A stretch of 64,000 nt of DNA from Rhabdophis nuchalis (lineage: Eukaryota; Chordata; Lepidosauria; Squamata; Natricidae). A program made the translations under genes and the position numbers. The DNA is taken from the NCBI GenBank assembly GCA_039707465.1, contig CM077648.1, forward strand, positions 70,823,619 through 70,887,618, in the 5' to 3' direction. Under the pieces are notes generated by a model. That model was not told the DNA's origin, ran no database searches, and saw nothing but the letters and a program-made list of their open reading frames with translations. Below, in pieces: positions 52,917 to 63,767 of this stretch. Position 1 is the stretch's first letter, and every line of letters begins with the position of its first letter.

Positions 52917-53379
52917 TATTTTACAGCAATAGAAATTAAGTTGATTTTGAACTTGATAACAGCTGCCAGGTTGCTGGTGGCACAGTATTGGAAGAAGCAA
53001 GATCCACCTACCACAGAGGAATGGACTTTAAAAGTTGTGCACCTGGCTGAGATGGCAAAAATTTCATCGTATCTTAAAGATCATTCAAATGAAAGATATA
53101 TATTAGAATGGAGAAGATGGATCGATTATATGCAAAAAAAATATTCAAATAAGGTTTATATAGCATATGAATGAAATATTTTTTTAAGTAGTTTATGTCT
53201 ATGATGTTTTGAGTTATAGTTAGAGAATTAGGGATAATGTGTATGTATCTTAGTTTTATGTTCGCGAAAGTTATACCCTGTGCTTGTTCTGGGAAGTCTG
53301 GGGAGGGGGGAGGGAGGAAGAGGTTGGGGGGAGGGGGGGAGAAACTGTTTGTAATCTTTATAAAATCTTCTAATAAAAA
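52917..53379 (+). mobile_element. 5'-truncated L1 3' end in YAF2 intron 2
   Basis: The direct repeat aaaatattttataa lies at 52903-52916 and 53380-53393. The insert encodes the last ~77 residues of L1 ORF2 (ITAARLLVAQYWKKQDPPTT, LAEMAKISSYLKDHSNERYI, WRRWIDYMQKKYSNK). A 3'UTR with a G-rich tract (53297-53340) and an A-rich tail follow. It corresponds to the C-terminus of the full-length L1 at 28446 and is relatively young. Confidence 0.9.
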
Positions 53380-53393
53380 AAAATATTTTATAA

Positions 53394-53792
53394 CTTGCAG
53401 CATTATAAATACATTTCAGACTTTGAAAAAGTGTGGGTGCTGTCACAAAATAGTTATCAAAAGTTCATGTGCATTAACATATTAGTTGTTATAATGTTCA
53501 TGCTAGTGCCCATAAAAGAAGTAGCAAAACTTAAAAGTCAAATCATTTGTCCAAGAAAGTGAGTACAGAATAAAGCCAAAATGGTTCTGAGCTCCAAAGC
53601 CATTTGGTTGAATTCAGATTTCCGTTTAAAATAATTCTCACTTTCTTTGTCTAGTCTTTGTCTAGTCTTTATCTTTTTTACTATGTAAATTTTGATCAAA
53701 TACCTTAATTAATTTCATTTTTACCCTCCCTAATCAAAGTTGCAGTTGGTACATAAACTGCTAACTAGTGCAAAGTAAAAGAATTACATATC
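53394..53792. other. Unassigned intronic sequence
   Basis: Nothing is recognised between the L1 tail and gypsy-C. Confidence 0.4.
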
Positions 53793-55690
53793 TGTCAGGG
53801 TTCCAAGTAACATACCCATAGCAAACACAACTCTGAGGCAGGTAGATTCCTCAAAGAATAAGTTTATTGGATATGTCATATTGGCACAAGCTGGTGAAAA
53901 CCGACTCTGATTATTCCCGTGGTTTTCACCTAATTAAAAGTAAAGGTTTTTCACTTTCTCAAAACAGTCACATGGTCCAATCACAATACTGTCCAGTTGC
54001 TAGGTGCACTTGGTATTTTCCCACGCTTCGTTCAGTGATTCCATTTAATGATATGGATGAGGGGGGGTCAATGTACTCCCTCAATTCTGTCATTCTGGAT
54101 TTAGCCGGCTCTATGAATCCCCGGGCTAAGTTGTCAATGTACTCCCTCAATTCTGTCATTTCTTTTGGTGTCATGGAGTACCTCTTCAGCTTGGGCAGTT
54201 TAGCTCCTGGCACAAACTCTATGATGCAGTCTGTGTGGCGGTGATGGGGGAGTGACTTGCTCACTCTCCCATTCACTCACTGAATGCCCTTGCCAAATCT
54301 CAGTACTCCTTAGGTATCTGGGGGCTCCCTGGCAGTGGCTCAGTGGCAGCAGTTTTCTCACTTTGGTTGGTGGCACTTAATCACTGGTTGGGTCCTCCCT
54401 TCATGGGGTTAGGAGGGGGAAGGGGACCTAGTTGCAGTCTCAGCTTCCAGTAGGCCTCTTCCCATGAGATGGTGGGCATCCAGCCATGCCAGGCCTGGGA
54501 TGACAGCTTCCATATTCTTTGGTGCCACCACGAATAGGATAGGTTTCCAGTGGTGACCCATCTCTACCCTTATAGCCTTGGTGACTAGCATGGAAGGTGT
54601 CCCCCCCTATTAGCACCCATTGATTTGCTTGAAGCATATGGAGTTGGTTAGGGGTCTCATCCTGATCCCTAGCTTTTGGACAAGAGGAAGTATTATCAGG
54701 CACTGGGTGCACCCCGTATCTATAATGGCTTATGTTTCTCCCTCCTGTTTTCGGCACAACTAGCTTTGACTTGATAGCGAATGGACAGATAGCTTCATTT
54801 ACCATCGGGTTGTCCTTGCTGTCATCATTGCTATCCCTGGTTGCCAGCAGTGAGCCTCCTTGAGCTGGAGTTCCCTCTACCCGTTCAGGGGGGAGGGCTT
54901 GGCGGGTGAATTTTCTTCTCTCCAGGGTCTTCTATGGTGGCTTTTTTGGTTTGGTTGATGCAGGGATCTTTGCTTGTGGGACAGGAGTTGGGGCCACGCA
55001 CTCGGACACGTGGTAGCCCTATTGATCGCTTTGGAAGCACTTGATTGATACCGTTGAGGCCCCTTTTGTTCTGTCCTCTGCTTGGCTGGTGCTACTTCTC
55101 TGGCTGAGCTTTCTCTTGGGCTTTTTCTCTGGAGTTTCCTTCTGGTACTGGTTTAACTCTTAAGTCCATTGCCACAGTTATTTGGTACCAATCATGGATG
55201 CTGTCTGGGACTCCCTGGGAGATGTAGGTGTAGTGTAGTTCTTTGTCCAGGCCCTCTTGGACAATGAACCAGGACCAGGAGACACTCAACCAATGTTGCA
55301 GTTTTCCGACAATTCTGCAAAATTCTCTAATGTATTCTTTGGCCGAGTGACCCCCTTGCTTGATGACTTTAATTTCTGCCCCTGCTCCTTGGGCTTGGGC
55401 TTAATTTTTGAACCTATTCCTCAATTTCTGCAGGAAGTCGTTGGCGTGTCTTCGTTGTGCAGTTGGGTCACCCACTCTGCTGGCTCCCCATTTAGGTTCT
55501 ATGTGGTGGCTTGGATGATTTCTTCTTTGTTGGCATAGGGTCCCCTTGATGGCTAATTTGTGTCTACACCCAGTTTAGGTTGAAAGCCAACTTGTGTGGA
55601 CTCCCATCAAAGGCCGCTGTAAAATTGGAGGCTGGCTGGGGTGGCGGTGGCGGTGGTGGAGGCTGAGTGGGAGCAGGATTCATTGCATTT
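53793..55690 (-). mobile_element. Gypsy-C: decayed Ty3/gypsy related to gypsy-A
   Basis: One LTR-like segment at 53793 to about 54040 begins TGTCAGGGTTCC on the plus strand and carries AATAAA on the minus strand (53868-53863). Upstream on the minus strand are fragments of the RT leader (HRHTDCIIEFVPGAKLPKLK, very like gypsy-A), protease (DTGCTQCLI; MEAVIPGLAWLDAHHL) and gag (AKEYIREFCRIVGKL, LDKELHYTYISQGVPDSIHD). Most of pol and the second LTR are missing, so it is deleted and degenerate. Confidence 0.75.
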
Positions 55691-56009
55691 GGACCCAGCC
55701 ATGCCCCGGGTGGTAAGCCCAGACAGTTGGTAATTGCCAAGCTAGTGGTAACTGGGGCTGCTCAGGAGGGCTAGCTTGCCCCCTGCACTGTGGAGGAACC
55801 TGCTGTGGTCCTGAGCTCAACCAAATTGTGGGAAGTGACAGCAAGCTGGCGGCATGGAGCACCCCTATTGTTGACCTGTCCTGCATGGTGAGATACAGCC
55901 TTCCTAATCTAATACACACAAAGTCTAATACACAGAACAGAAGTAATAACATCTGGTTAATGGCCTGACCTTGACTCTGTAGTTTGAAGAGGTCTGAGAA
56001 AATTTGAGA
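55691..56009. other. Unassigned; probable gypsy-C leader
   Basis: The stretch may still belong to the 5' leader of gypsy-C but shows no LTR match or coding motif. Confidence 0.3.
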
Positions 56010-56789
56010 ATATTAAATAGTGGGGTTTTTCTTTTCTTTCCTTTTGAAGTTACAAAAAGAACTAATTTGCAAATGTAACTAAATCTTACTAAAATTGACT
56101 ATTGGATTATGGATTGGAAAGACTGGAAGAATTTAGTGGAGTAACCTGGATTAATTTGGACTTGGACTATTAATGTTATTTAATAGAAAAATCTAAGGCA
56201 AAAGAAGAAAAGGTCAGAAGAAAAGAGAGAAAAATGAAATAAGACTTTAAAATTTGGATAATTGGGGGATTATAAGGCTGTAAATTATTATGAAATAAAA
56301 TATGGGGTTTTGGAGATATAACTATGGAATTGATGTAACTTGATTAAATAGAAGCTTCTTAAATATTGAGATATTGGAATGATAGAAATATACTTTTTAT
56401 AACTGTATCACATTACTATAGAATGGATCTAGAGCTAAATGAAAAAATATTGTGCATGTTAAAAAGTCTGCATGAATCTTTAAGAAATGACAAAGAGAGA
56501 AAGGAATTGTTTAAAGATACAGAAATGAATGTAGAAGCTATTCAAAAACGAGGGGAAAGAGGAACACGATATTCAAGAAATAGATGAGAAACTAGAAAAA
56601 GCAGGAGAAGGGGAGATAAAAATGAGAAGCAAGAAGCTAGGAACAAAGAGAAGAGACTAATAAGTAGAAGACAGATCACAATTTATAATGGTATACAGAG
56701 AAAAACCCCTTTAAAAAACAAAAACAAAAGGAAGCTTTGTGGATGGGTGTTCAAAAAACACAGCAGAAAGAGGCAAAAAGTACCAAGAA
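56010..56789 (+). mobile_element. Probable L1 5'UTR/ORF1-start remnant
   Basis: This is A-rich sequence with 'gaaaagagagaaaaatgaa' stretches. A 73-codon frame (MDLELNEKILCMLKSLHESL ... KERKELFKDTEMNVEAIQKR) has the charged, heptad-like character of an L1 ORF1 coiled coil. No RRM-like or later domain follows, because an L2 (copy h) is joined at 56790. Assignment is tentative. Confidence 0.4.
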
Positions 56790-57738
56790 GTTCAAGCTCA
56801 ACCCGTCCAAGACCGAGTGGCTGTGGTTTCCAGCGCCCCGGTTTAGCCAGGTAAGTCCAACACTGGCCATTGGGGACGAATTATTGGCCCCAGTGGAGAG
56901 GGCACGCAATTTGGGTGTCCTCCTGCACTCCCTGCTGTCCTTGGAGGATCATGTGACAGCTGTGGCCAGGAGAGCTTTTTACCAGGTTCGCCTGGTTCGC
57001 CAGTTGCGCCCCTTACTAGACCGGGACTCCCTTCGCACAGTCACTCAAGCACTAGTCACATCCCGTCTGGACTACTGTAATGCTCTCTACATGGGGCTCC
57101 CCTTGAGGCGCACCCGAAGGTTACAACTAGTTCAGAATGCGGCCGTGCGGGTGATTATGGGGACCTCATGGCGTTCCCATATAACACTTGCCCTGTGCGA
57201 GCTGCACTGGCTGCCTGTGGCCTTCCGGGTGCGCTTCAAGGTGTTGATTACCATCTTTAAAGCGTTCCATGGCTCGGGGCCTAGCTATATGCGAGACCGT
57301 CTCCTGCCCCATACATCCCTTCGACCGATCCGCTCCCGTAGAGAGGGTCTTCTCCGGGTGCCGTCGGCCGGGCAATGCCGGTTGGCGACGCCCAGGGGAA
57401 GGGCCTTCTCTGTGGCGGGCCCTACCCTCTTGAACGACCTACCTCCTGATCTCCGCACCACCTCGGACCTCCGCCTTTTCCGCCAGCATTTAAAAATGCA
57501 CCTGTTTCAGCAAGCCGGCTTAGGGTAAATCCACCCAATAAATGACTGAGGGTTAGTTGCACAAATTTTTAATCAGAGGGTTTTTAAACAACATTTTTAG
57601 CGCAGCAGTATCAAGTTTAATAGGGTTTTAGGGTGTTTGATATTTTGTATTGTACATTGTGTTTTTAAATGCCTGTGCGGCACCCTGGGTCCCATCGGAG
57701 ATAGCTGCGGGATATAAATGTAATAAAATCTAAATCCT
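56790..57738 (+). mobile_element. L2 LINE, copy h (5'-truncated)
   Basis: The copy begins at [17 protein letters not shown] just after the YADD region and keeps an open frame to the natural ORF2 stop (LFQQAGLG, about 57527). The 3'UTR follows with 'gcggcaccctgggtcccatc' and a short AATAAAATCTAAATC tail. The coding part is free of stops over about 245 codons. Confidence 0.88.
56797..57528 (+). pseudogene. L2-h ORF2 C-terminal domain
   Basis: This is the open C-terminal part of ORF2 with [60 protein letters not shown] and GRAFSVAGPTLLNDLPPDLR. Endonuclease and RT catalytic motifs are missing through 5' truncation. Confidence 0.85.
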
Positions 57739-58249
57739 GCGAAAGGAAGAAAAGTATCTCAGACTTCCCTAAGGAATAAAAGGTAAATATTGGAGATAGG
57801 CGATTCATTTCTTAGGGGTTCAGAAACTATAGTCAGCAGACCAAGCAGTCAATCTAGGGCAGGAGTCCTTTGTTTGTGGCAGCGGTTCTCAACCTGTGGG
57901 TTGCGACCCCTTTGGGGGTTGAACGAACTTTTCATAGGGGTCACTAAACTTTAAACTTTAGACTCCGCCTTGCATTTCTCAAAATCCCCTGCAGATTGGC
58001 TCTGAAGCCATCACTGCCCGCGCACAGCCGCAGTCTCCACGCCGCAGAAAACAGGTGGGCGCGTGCACCAGTTACAATTACAGCCTCGGAGGCTTCGTAA
58101 TGGCTCATCTGGGCTTCTGTAGAAGCTGCCTTCCTAAGCTCTCCGAAGCCCTCCGAGGGAGGGAGGGGCTTAGATCCTACTCGGGGCTGTAATTGTGCAG
58201 GGGGCGCACCTATGTTTTCCACGCCGCTGCCAGGTACTTTTAACTATAT

Positions 58250-58950
58250 CTAAATCCACAACCAGACCTGTCATCAAGAGCCAAGCTCAGGGGCCCGAAT
58301 TCCTGAAATGCCACCCTGAGAACCATCAATGAAAGTAAATAAGCAAGGGCAACAATGGAAAGGAAGAAAGAGTAAAAATGAGGGAGTAAAGGAGGGGAAT
58401 TAAGAGTAGGAGAGGGGAAGAAGGAGAAGAGAGGAGGAGGGGGGGAAAGATAGGGGAAGAAGAAGGGAAGAAAGAGAGGAGAAAAGAAGGCAGAGAAGGG
58501 AGGTAGAGAAGATAGAAGGAGCAAGGTTGTTGCAAAATAAAATGGGGTGGCAAGAAAGTGACCCAAACTGTATTCTATATATTTGTAAGAAAATAACGAT
58601 AAAGATTAATGATAAATAGATAAATGTTAATAGTAATTATGAGTGTACATTTGTGAATGAACTTGAAAGAGAAAATAAACTGTTTAAAAAAAATTAAAAA
58701 TAAACAATGCACAACGTTTGCCCAACAAATTAAGGTTAATCTTACCATCACCATCAAGATTAAGAGCACTCCTGCAAACAACCCCAAACCAGGTTGAAGA
58801 TCCATCCAGGGTAAGCAAGTTTGTGAATGCAGCTGCAGGCAACTTAGTTAAGGAGGCTGTGGGAATAAAGCCACTGTCTGTATGTGTATGTGTGTGTATA
58901 GCAGCTGAGGTTGTCCAGCCACCAGGATGTGGTTCTTTACAGACCCAAAA
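58250..58950. other. Unassigned segment inside the SPIN-like element, with GA-rich tract
   Basis: A purine-rich stretch (58335-58515) and AT-rich DNA are present. I found no coding or repeat family match. Confidence 0.4.
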
Positions 58951-58954
58951 TTTA

Positions 58955-59290
58955 GGAGCAGACAAGATGTTGGAAAAAGTGCAAAGAAGAGCAACCAAGA
59001 GGATTAGGGGACTGGAGGCTCAAACCTATGAAGAATAGTTGCAGGAACTGGGTATGTCTGGTTGAGACTTAAGGGTGATGTGATAGGAGTCCTCCAATAT
59101 CTGAGGGGCTGCCCCAAAGAAGAGGGGAGTAAAAGTAAAGTCTTAACACTTAGGCAAGAAAACCCCAAAGTATAAATATAGACTGGGTCAAACCAGCAGT
59201 GTGCAGTGGCAGCCAAAAAAGCCAATGCAATCCTAAACTGCATTAACAGAGGGATACAATCAAGATGAAGGGAGGTACTAACACCACTCT
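58955..59290 (+). pseudogene. Two CR1 LINE ORF2 fragments in non-native order
   Basis: The first piece (58965-59140) reads LEKVQRRATKRIRGLEAQTY, from near the CR1 ORF2 C-terminus. The second (about 59195-59290) reads QCAVAAKKANAILNCINRGI, which normally lies upstream of it. The reversed order means two truncated CR1 copies or a local rearrangement. Confidence 0.7.
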
Positions 59291-59298
59291 ATACCAGT

Positions 59299-59316
59299 GT
59301 GAGTGAGTGAGTGAGA

Positions 59317-59360
<44 letters not shown>

Positions 59361-59442
59361 GACAGAGATGGGGGAGGGAGGAAGAGACCGACAGAGAGAC
59401 ACACACACAGAGTGAGTGATTAAGTGAGTGAGTGAGTGAGAG
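59299..59442 (+). repeat. (GTGA)n / (CA)n compound microsatellite
   Basis: GTGA repeats (59299-59315) run into a CA array (59318-59356) and, after a short spacer, further CA and GTGA repeats to about 59442. Confidence 0.95.
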
Positions 59443-59702
59443 ACTGCTTTAATTATGTTCAATTTATAACAAAAATACATCCTGCATATCAGATATTTAC
59501 ATTACGATTCATAACAGTAGCAAAAGTACTGTTATATTAGAGTAGCAACGAAAATAATTTTATGGTTGGAGGTCACCACAATGTGAGGAACTGTATTAAC
59601 GGTCGCGGCATTAGGAAGATTGAGAACCACTGGTCTATGGACTGGCAATGGTATGTGGCATGCCAGCAGCTGGGCCACGCAAACAAGTGAAGCCCCAAGA
59701 AG

Positions 59703-59803
59703 AGACTGGATTGCCATCTGTCAGAAATGGTGTAGGGTCTGCTTGGGAAGGGGGTTGGACTAGATGACCTACAAGGTCCCTTCCAACTCTGTTAATCTGT
59801 TAA
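59703..59803 (+). mobile_element. CR1 LINE 3' end
   Basis: The block 'gccatctgtcagaaatggtg ... gggggttggactagatgacc ... aggtcccttccaactctg' is the CR1 3'UTR end, finishing in a short ATCTGTTA-type repeat. It lies directly upstream of another CR1 copy beginning at about 59805. Confidence 0.85.
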
Positions 59804-60535
59804 TACCACTGAAAAAGAAAACACTAAATCCAAGAAAAAAACCAGCATGGTTGCACAAAGATCTCTGATAAACTCAAAGACAAAAAGGATAAGTAAAAAA
59901 AATGGAAAGAGGGACAAATAACTAAGGCAGAATATCAGCATAGCCTGAATCTGCAAAAATGAAGTCAGAAAAGGAATGGCTCAAAATGAACAAAGGCTTG
60001 CAAAAAAAGTTAAATACAATTTTTAAAGTTTCAATATATAAATAAAAAAAATCAAGTCCACTAAAAAGTGAAGATGGCAAGGAAGTAACAGTTCAAGAGA
60101 AAGCAAAGCTGTTCAGCTCAGTCTTTGGAACAGTCTTCACATGCAGATATTATCTCTACTGTAATGCTCTCTACATGGGGCTCCCCTTGAGGTGTACCCG
60201 GAGACTCCAGCTAGTGCAGAATGCGGCCGCGTGGGGGATTTTGGGAGTGTCTTGTTACTCCCATGTAACACCTCTCCTGCGCAAGCTGCACTGGCTGCCT
60301 GTGGTCTTCTGGGTGCGCTTCAAGGTATTAGTAACCATCTTTAAAGCGCTCCATGGCACGGGTCCTGGTTACTTGAGAGACTGCCTCCTGCCACATACCT
60401 CCCTTCGACCTGTCCGCTCCCACAGAGTGGGCCTCCTCAGGGTGCCGTCAGCCGGTCAATGCCGGCTGGCGACTCCCAGGGGAAGGGCCTTCTCTGTGGC
60501 AGACCCGGCCCTCTGGAATGACCTGCCCCCCGATA

Positions 60536-61530
60536 CTTTTTATTTTATTTTTTATTTTATTTTATTTAAATTTATATCCCGCTTTTCTCCACAGAGGACA
60601 CAGGGCGGCGTACAGGAAATTTAAAAACACACAAATACGAAGATAAATATATAATTTAAAATAAATATTAAACATTCCCATCCTGTACTAAAACCAAATT
60701 TAAAATACCCAATTTAAAAACTTCCTAAAAGTCCCCACGGGAGGTTAGGCTAGGCCGGCTTGTTGGAACAAATATGTCTTTAGACATTGGCGGAAGAGGC
60801 GGAGGTCGGTGATGGTACGTAATTCAGGGGGTAGGTCATTCCAAAGGGCTGGGCCCGCCACAGAGAAGGCTCTTCCCCTGGGTGTCGCCAGTCGGCATTG
60901 TCCGGCCGACGGCACCCTGAGAAGGCCCTCTCTGTGGGAGCGTATCGGTCTAAGGGATGTATGGGGCAGGAAGCGGTCTCGCATGTAACTAGGCCCCGAG
61001 CCATGGAGCGCTTTAAAGATGGTCGTCAAAACCTTGAAGCACACCCGAAAGGTCACAGGAAGCCAATGCAGCTCGCGCAGGATCGGTGTTATGTGGGAGC
61101 ATCTAGTGGCCCCCATAATCACCCGCGCGGCTGCGTTTTGGACTAGCTGTAGCTTTCGGGTGCACCTCAAGGGAAGCCCCATGTAGAGAGCATTACAGTA
61201 GTCGAGTCGAGATGTCACGAGAGCTTGAGTGACTGTGCGAAGGGCAGCCCGGTCCAGTAAGGGGCGCAATTGGCGCATCAGGCGTACCTGATGAAACGTC
61301 CCCCTGGCCACGGCCGCCACATGGTCCTCCAAGGACAGCCGGGAATCCAGGAGGACACCCAAATTGCGCGCCCTCTCCACGGGGGCCAGTGTTTCGCCCC
61401 CAATGGCCAGAGTTGGAGTAGTCTGGCTGAACCGGGGTGCCGGAAACCACAGCCACTCAGTCTTGGCAGGGTTGAGCTTGAGTTTGTTACCACCCATCCA
61501 GATCCGTACGGCTTCCAAACACCGGGACAG
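60536..61530 (-). mobile_element. L2 LINE, copy j (5'-truncated), inserted in L2-i
   Basis: This minus-strand L2 has a (TAAAA)-type tail at 60536-60565, the conserved 'ccgccctgtgtcctctgtgg' 3'UTR end, and an open frame to the [20 protein letters not shown] region. It is opposite in orientation to its L2-i host. Confidence 0.88.
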
Positions 61531-61545
61531 CATCCGTACCATCAC
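60745..61545 (-). pseudogene. L2-j ORF2 C-terminal part, open over 260 codons
   Basis: Motifs are [96 protein letters not shown] and LFQQAGLA stop. The YADD box is just beyond the truncation. No internal stop is seen, suggesting a comparatively recent insertion. Confidence 0.85.
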
Positions 61546-61964
61546 GGACCTACGCCTCTTCCGTCGGATGTTAAAAGCACATTTCTTTCACCTAGCCAGC
61601 CTGACATAGACTAAGGGTATAATTTTAAATTTTGATATTTATTGGTTTTAATTTTTACATTCTCCAAATTTTAGCACAGATTTAATAATTTAATTGTCTT
61701 TTATATTTTGTATGTGCTGTTGGGTTTTTAAATAAATAAATCTCAGAAACATTGTAGCATATCTTTGAAAAATCTTGGAGCACTGCGGAACCTACCACAG
61801 GATTGGAAAAGAATTAATATAGTTCCAATCTTCAAAAATAAAAGAGGGGGGGGGAACAGACAGAGGAAGCTACAAACCAATCAGTCTAACATCAATACCT
61901 GGGAAGATACTGGAAAAAATGATCAAAAAACATATTTGAACACCTAGAAACAAAGTTATAACTA

Positions 61965-62358
61965 CTGTATTTTTGGGAGTATAAGACACACCTTTTTCCC
62001 TCAAAAAAAGAGGGTGAAAATCTGGGTGTATCTTATACACTGAATACAGCACCCCGCCCCCTTTACCAAAATGGCCGTGCATAGCCTTTAGGGGGCTTCC
62101 AGAGTGCTTCTGGGGGCTGGGAAGAGCAGAAATGAGCGAAAAATGGGCTGTTCTTCAATTTTGCCCCCCCCCCCAGCACTCTACAAGCCTTCTAAAGGCT
62201 ATTGATGCTCTTTTTTGGGACAAAAAATGGGACTGTTTTTACGAAAAACAGGCCGTTTTTGAGAGGTCTGCAGAGTGCAAAAACTTTTTTTTTAATTTGC
62301 CTCTTCAAAATCTTGGTGCGTCTTATACTCCGGTGAGTCTTGTACTCCAAAAATATGG
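61965..62358 (+). mobile_element. Complete MITE, 'tatttttgggagtataagac' family
   Basis: Termini ctgtatttttgggagtataa and, inverted, ttgtactccaaaaatatgg are adjacent to TA on both sides (61963-61964 and 62359-62360). An additional inverted pair (ataagacacacc / ggtgcgtcttat) lies inside. CR1 sequence resumes directly at 62361. It has no transposase. The fragment at 11660-11857 belongs to the same family. Confidence 0.82.
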
Positions 62359-62734
62359 TAGTAGCCAGAACGGGTTTGCTAAAAAGATTGGTTATGCATG
62401 ATCTGTTATTTCATTCTTTGACAAAAGTGATTAAATTAGTAGACCAGCGAAATGCTATGGACATAGTATATTTAGATTTCAGCAAGGCAAAGTGACTTGA
62501 CAAATTGAACCATAACCTATTTCTTGGTAAGCTACAAAAATGTGGGAGAGGCACATCACCACCAGATGGATTTGTAACTGGCTGACAAACGGTACTCAAT
62601 GAGTAATCGTTAACCGTACTACATTACATAGAGGCCAGGAAGCAGTTGGGTACCACAAGGTTTCATCTTAGATCCAGTACGTTTCAATATCTTCATAAGT
62701 GACTTAGATGAGGGAATAGAAGGGGAACTCATTA

Positions 62735-63392
62735 AGTTTGAGGTGCACCCGAAGACTACAGCTAGTCCAGAATGCGGCCGCGCGGGCAATTTTGGGAGCT
62801 CCTAGATACTCCCACGTAACACCGCTCCTGCGTGAGCTGCACTGGCTGCCTGTGGCCTTTCGGGTGCGCTTCAAGGTGTTGATTACCATCTTTAAAGCGC
62901 TCCATGACACAGGACCTAGTTATTTGCGGGATCGTATCCTGCCCCATACATCCCTCCGGCTGATTCGCTCCCACAGAGAGGGACTTCTCCGGGTGCCGTC
63001 CACTAGGCAATGCCAGTGAGCGGCGCCCAGGGGAAGGGCCTTCTCTGTGGTGGGCCCAACCCTTTGGAATGACCTAACCCCCGAAATTAGAACTACCACG
63101 GACCTCCGCTCCTTCCACCAAAAATTAAAGACCACTTTTTCCATCAGGCCAGCCTAGCCTAATTCATGCTGCTTGCCCCAGTCTGAAGCTTAAATTGTTT
63201 TAATCGGGTTTTAATGGGAAATAGTTTTAAAGTTTTTTACAAAATTTTAGTACCGGGTTAACTATTTAATTTGGTTTTAAGTATTTATGTATTGTTATGT
63301 TTTAGATGTTTTTAATTTCCTGTACACTGCCCCGAGTCCCTTCGGGAAGAGAATGTATATACAAACATTTCTTTAAAAAACAAATTAAACCT
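62735..63392 (+). mobile_element. L2 LINE, copy k (5'-truncated)
   Basis: The copy starts at [20 protein letters not shown]. An early stop lies at about 63019 (after RQCQ), and frame-disrupted GRAFSVVGPTLWNDL follows. The 3'UTR ends 'cactgccccgagtcccttcg' and an ACAAACATTTCTTTAAA-type tail at about 63380. It sits in CR1 at a point where about 450 bp of CR1 RT sequence is missing. Confidence 0.85.
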
Positions 63393-63435
63393 AAACCTAT
63401 GCAGCAGCAGCCAAAAAAAGCTAATACAATCCTTG

Positions 63436-63767
63436 TGTGAAGCTCCCAAAAGTCAACCTAATTAATTTACGAGCCTCGAGACAAAGTTCAAAACAAATCC
63501 CATCATTTATTAGGATCGACATTCTGGCTTGAGCTCCGGTGGAGCCAAAACTGCTTTCACTTCATTGCATTTGAACTTTACCCCTGTATCTCCCTCCCCT
63601 CTGCCTGGTAATAAATCACGCTGGCCAATTAACAATTAATAATTGAATCTATCCATGCGCATTACAGGCCAGCTTGGAATTTCCCTCTAACCACAAAAGT
63701 GCCTGGAATTCTCATTTCTCTATGTCAACTCGATAAAAAGTCATGGTGATATTTTTGCGAGTTGACC
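63436..63767 (-). mobile_element. Solo LTR related to the gypsy-A LTR
   Basis: This 332-bp LTR-like segment is flanked by CCTTG (63431-63435 and 63768-63772) and interrupts CR1 coding sequence. On the minus strand its end 'cctaataaatgatgggattt ... tgtctcgaggctcgtaaatt ... gggagcttcaca' parallels the R/U5 end of the gypsy-A LTR (cctaataaatgattgg ... tgtctcgaggcttgtaaatt). The rest has diverged. A 5-bp duplication agrees with Ty3/gypsy integration. Confidence 0.8.

Larger units (their letters stand above)
57880..59632 (+). mobile_element. SPIN-like hAT transposon ends flanking other sequence
   Basis: The left end CAGCGGTTCTCAACCTGTGG with 'gttgcgacccctttgggggt' (57880-57950) and the right end (59465-59632: cctgcatatcagatatttac, aataattttatggttggagg, gtcgcggcattaggaag, tgagaaccactg) match the termini of the SPIN (Space Invaders) hAT family as I remember it. 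The flanking octamers gtttgtgg (57872-57879) and gtctatgg (59633-59640) agree at six of eight positions, as expected for an old hAT 8-bp duplication. The middle holds CR1 fragments and simple repeats, and no transposase. Confidence 0.7.
60156..61742 (+). mobile_element. L2 LINE, copy i (5'-truncated, split by L2-j)
   Basis: The plus strand reads [40 protein letters not shown] and GRAFSVADPALWNDLPPD to 60535. L2-j intervenes, and at about 61531 it resumes with ITDLRLFRRMLKAHFFHLAS and a 3'UTR ending 'tttttaaataaataaatc' (61742). Confidence 0.85.
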
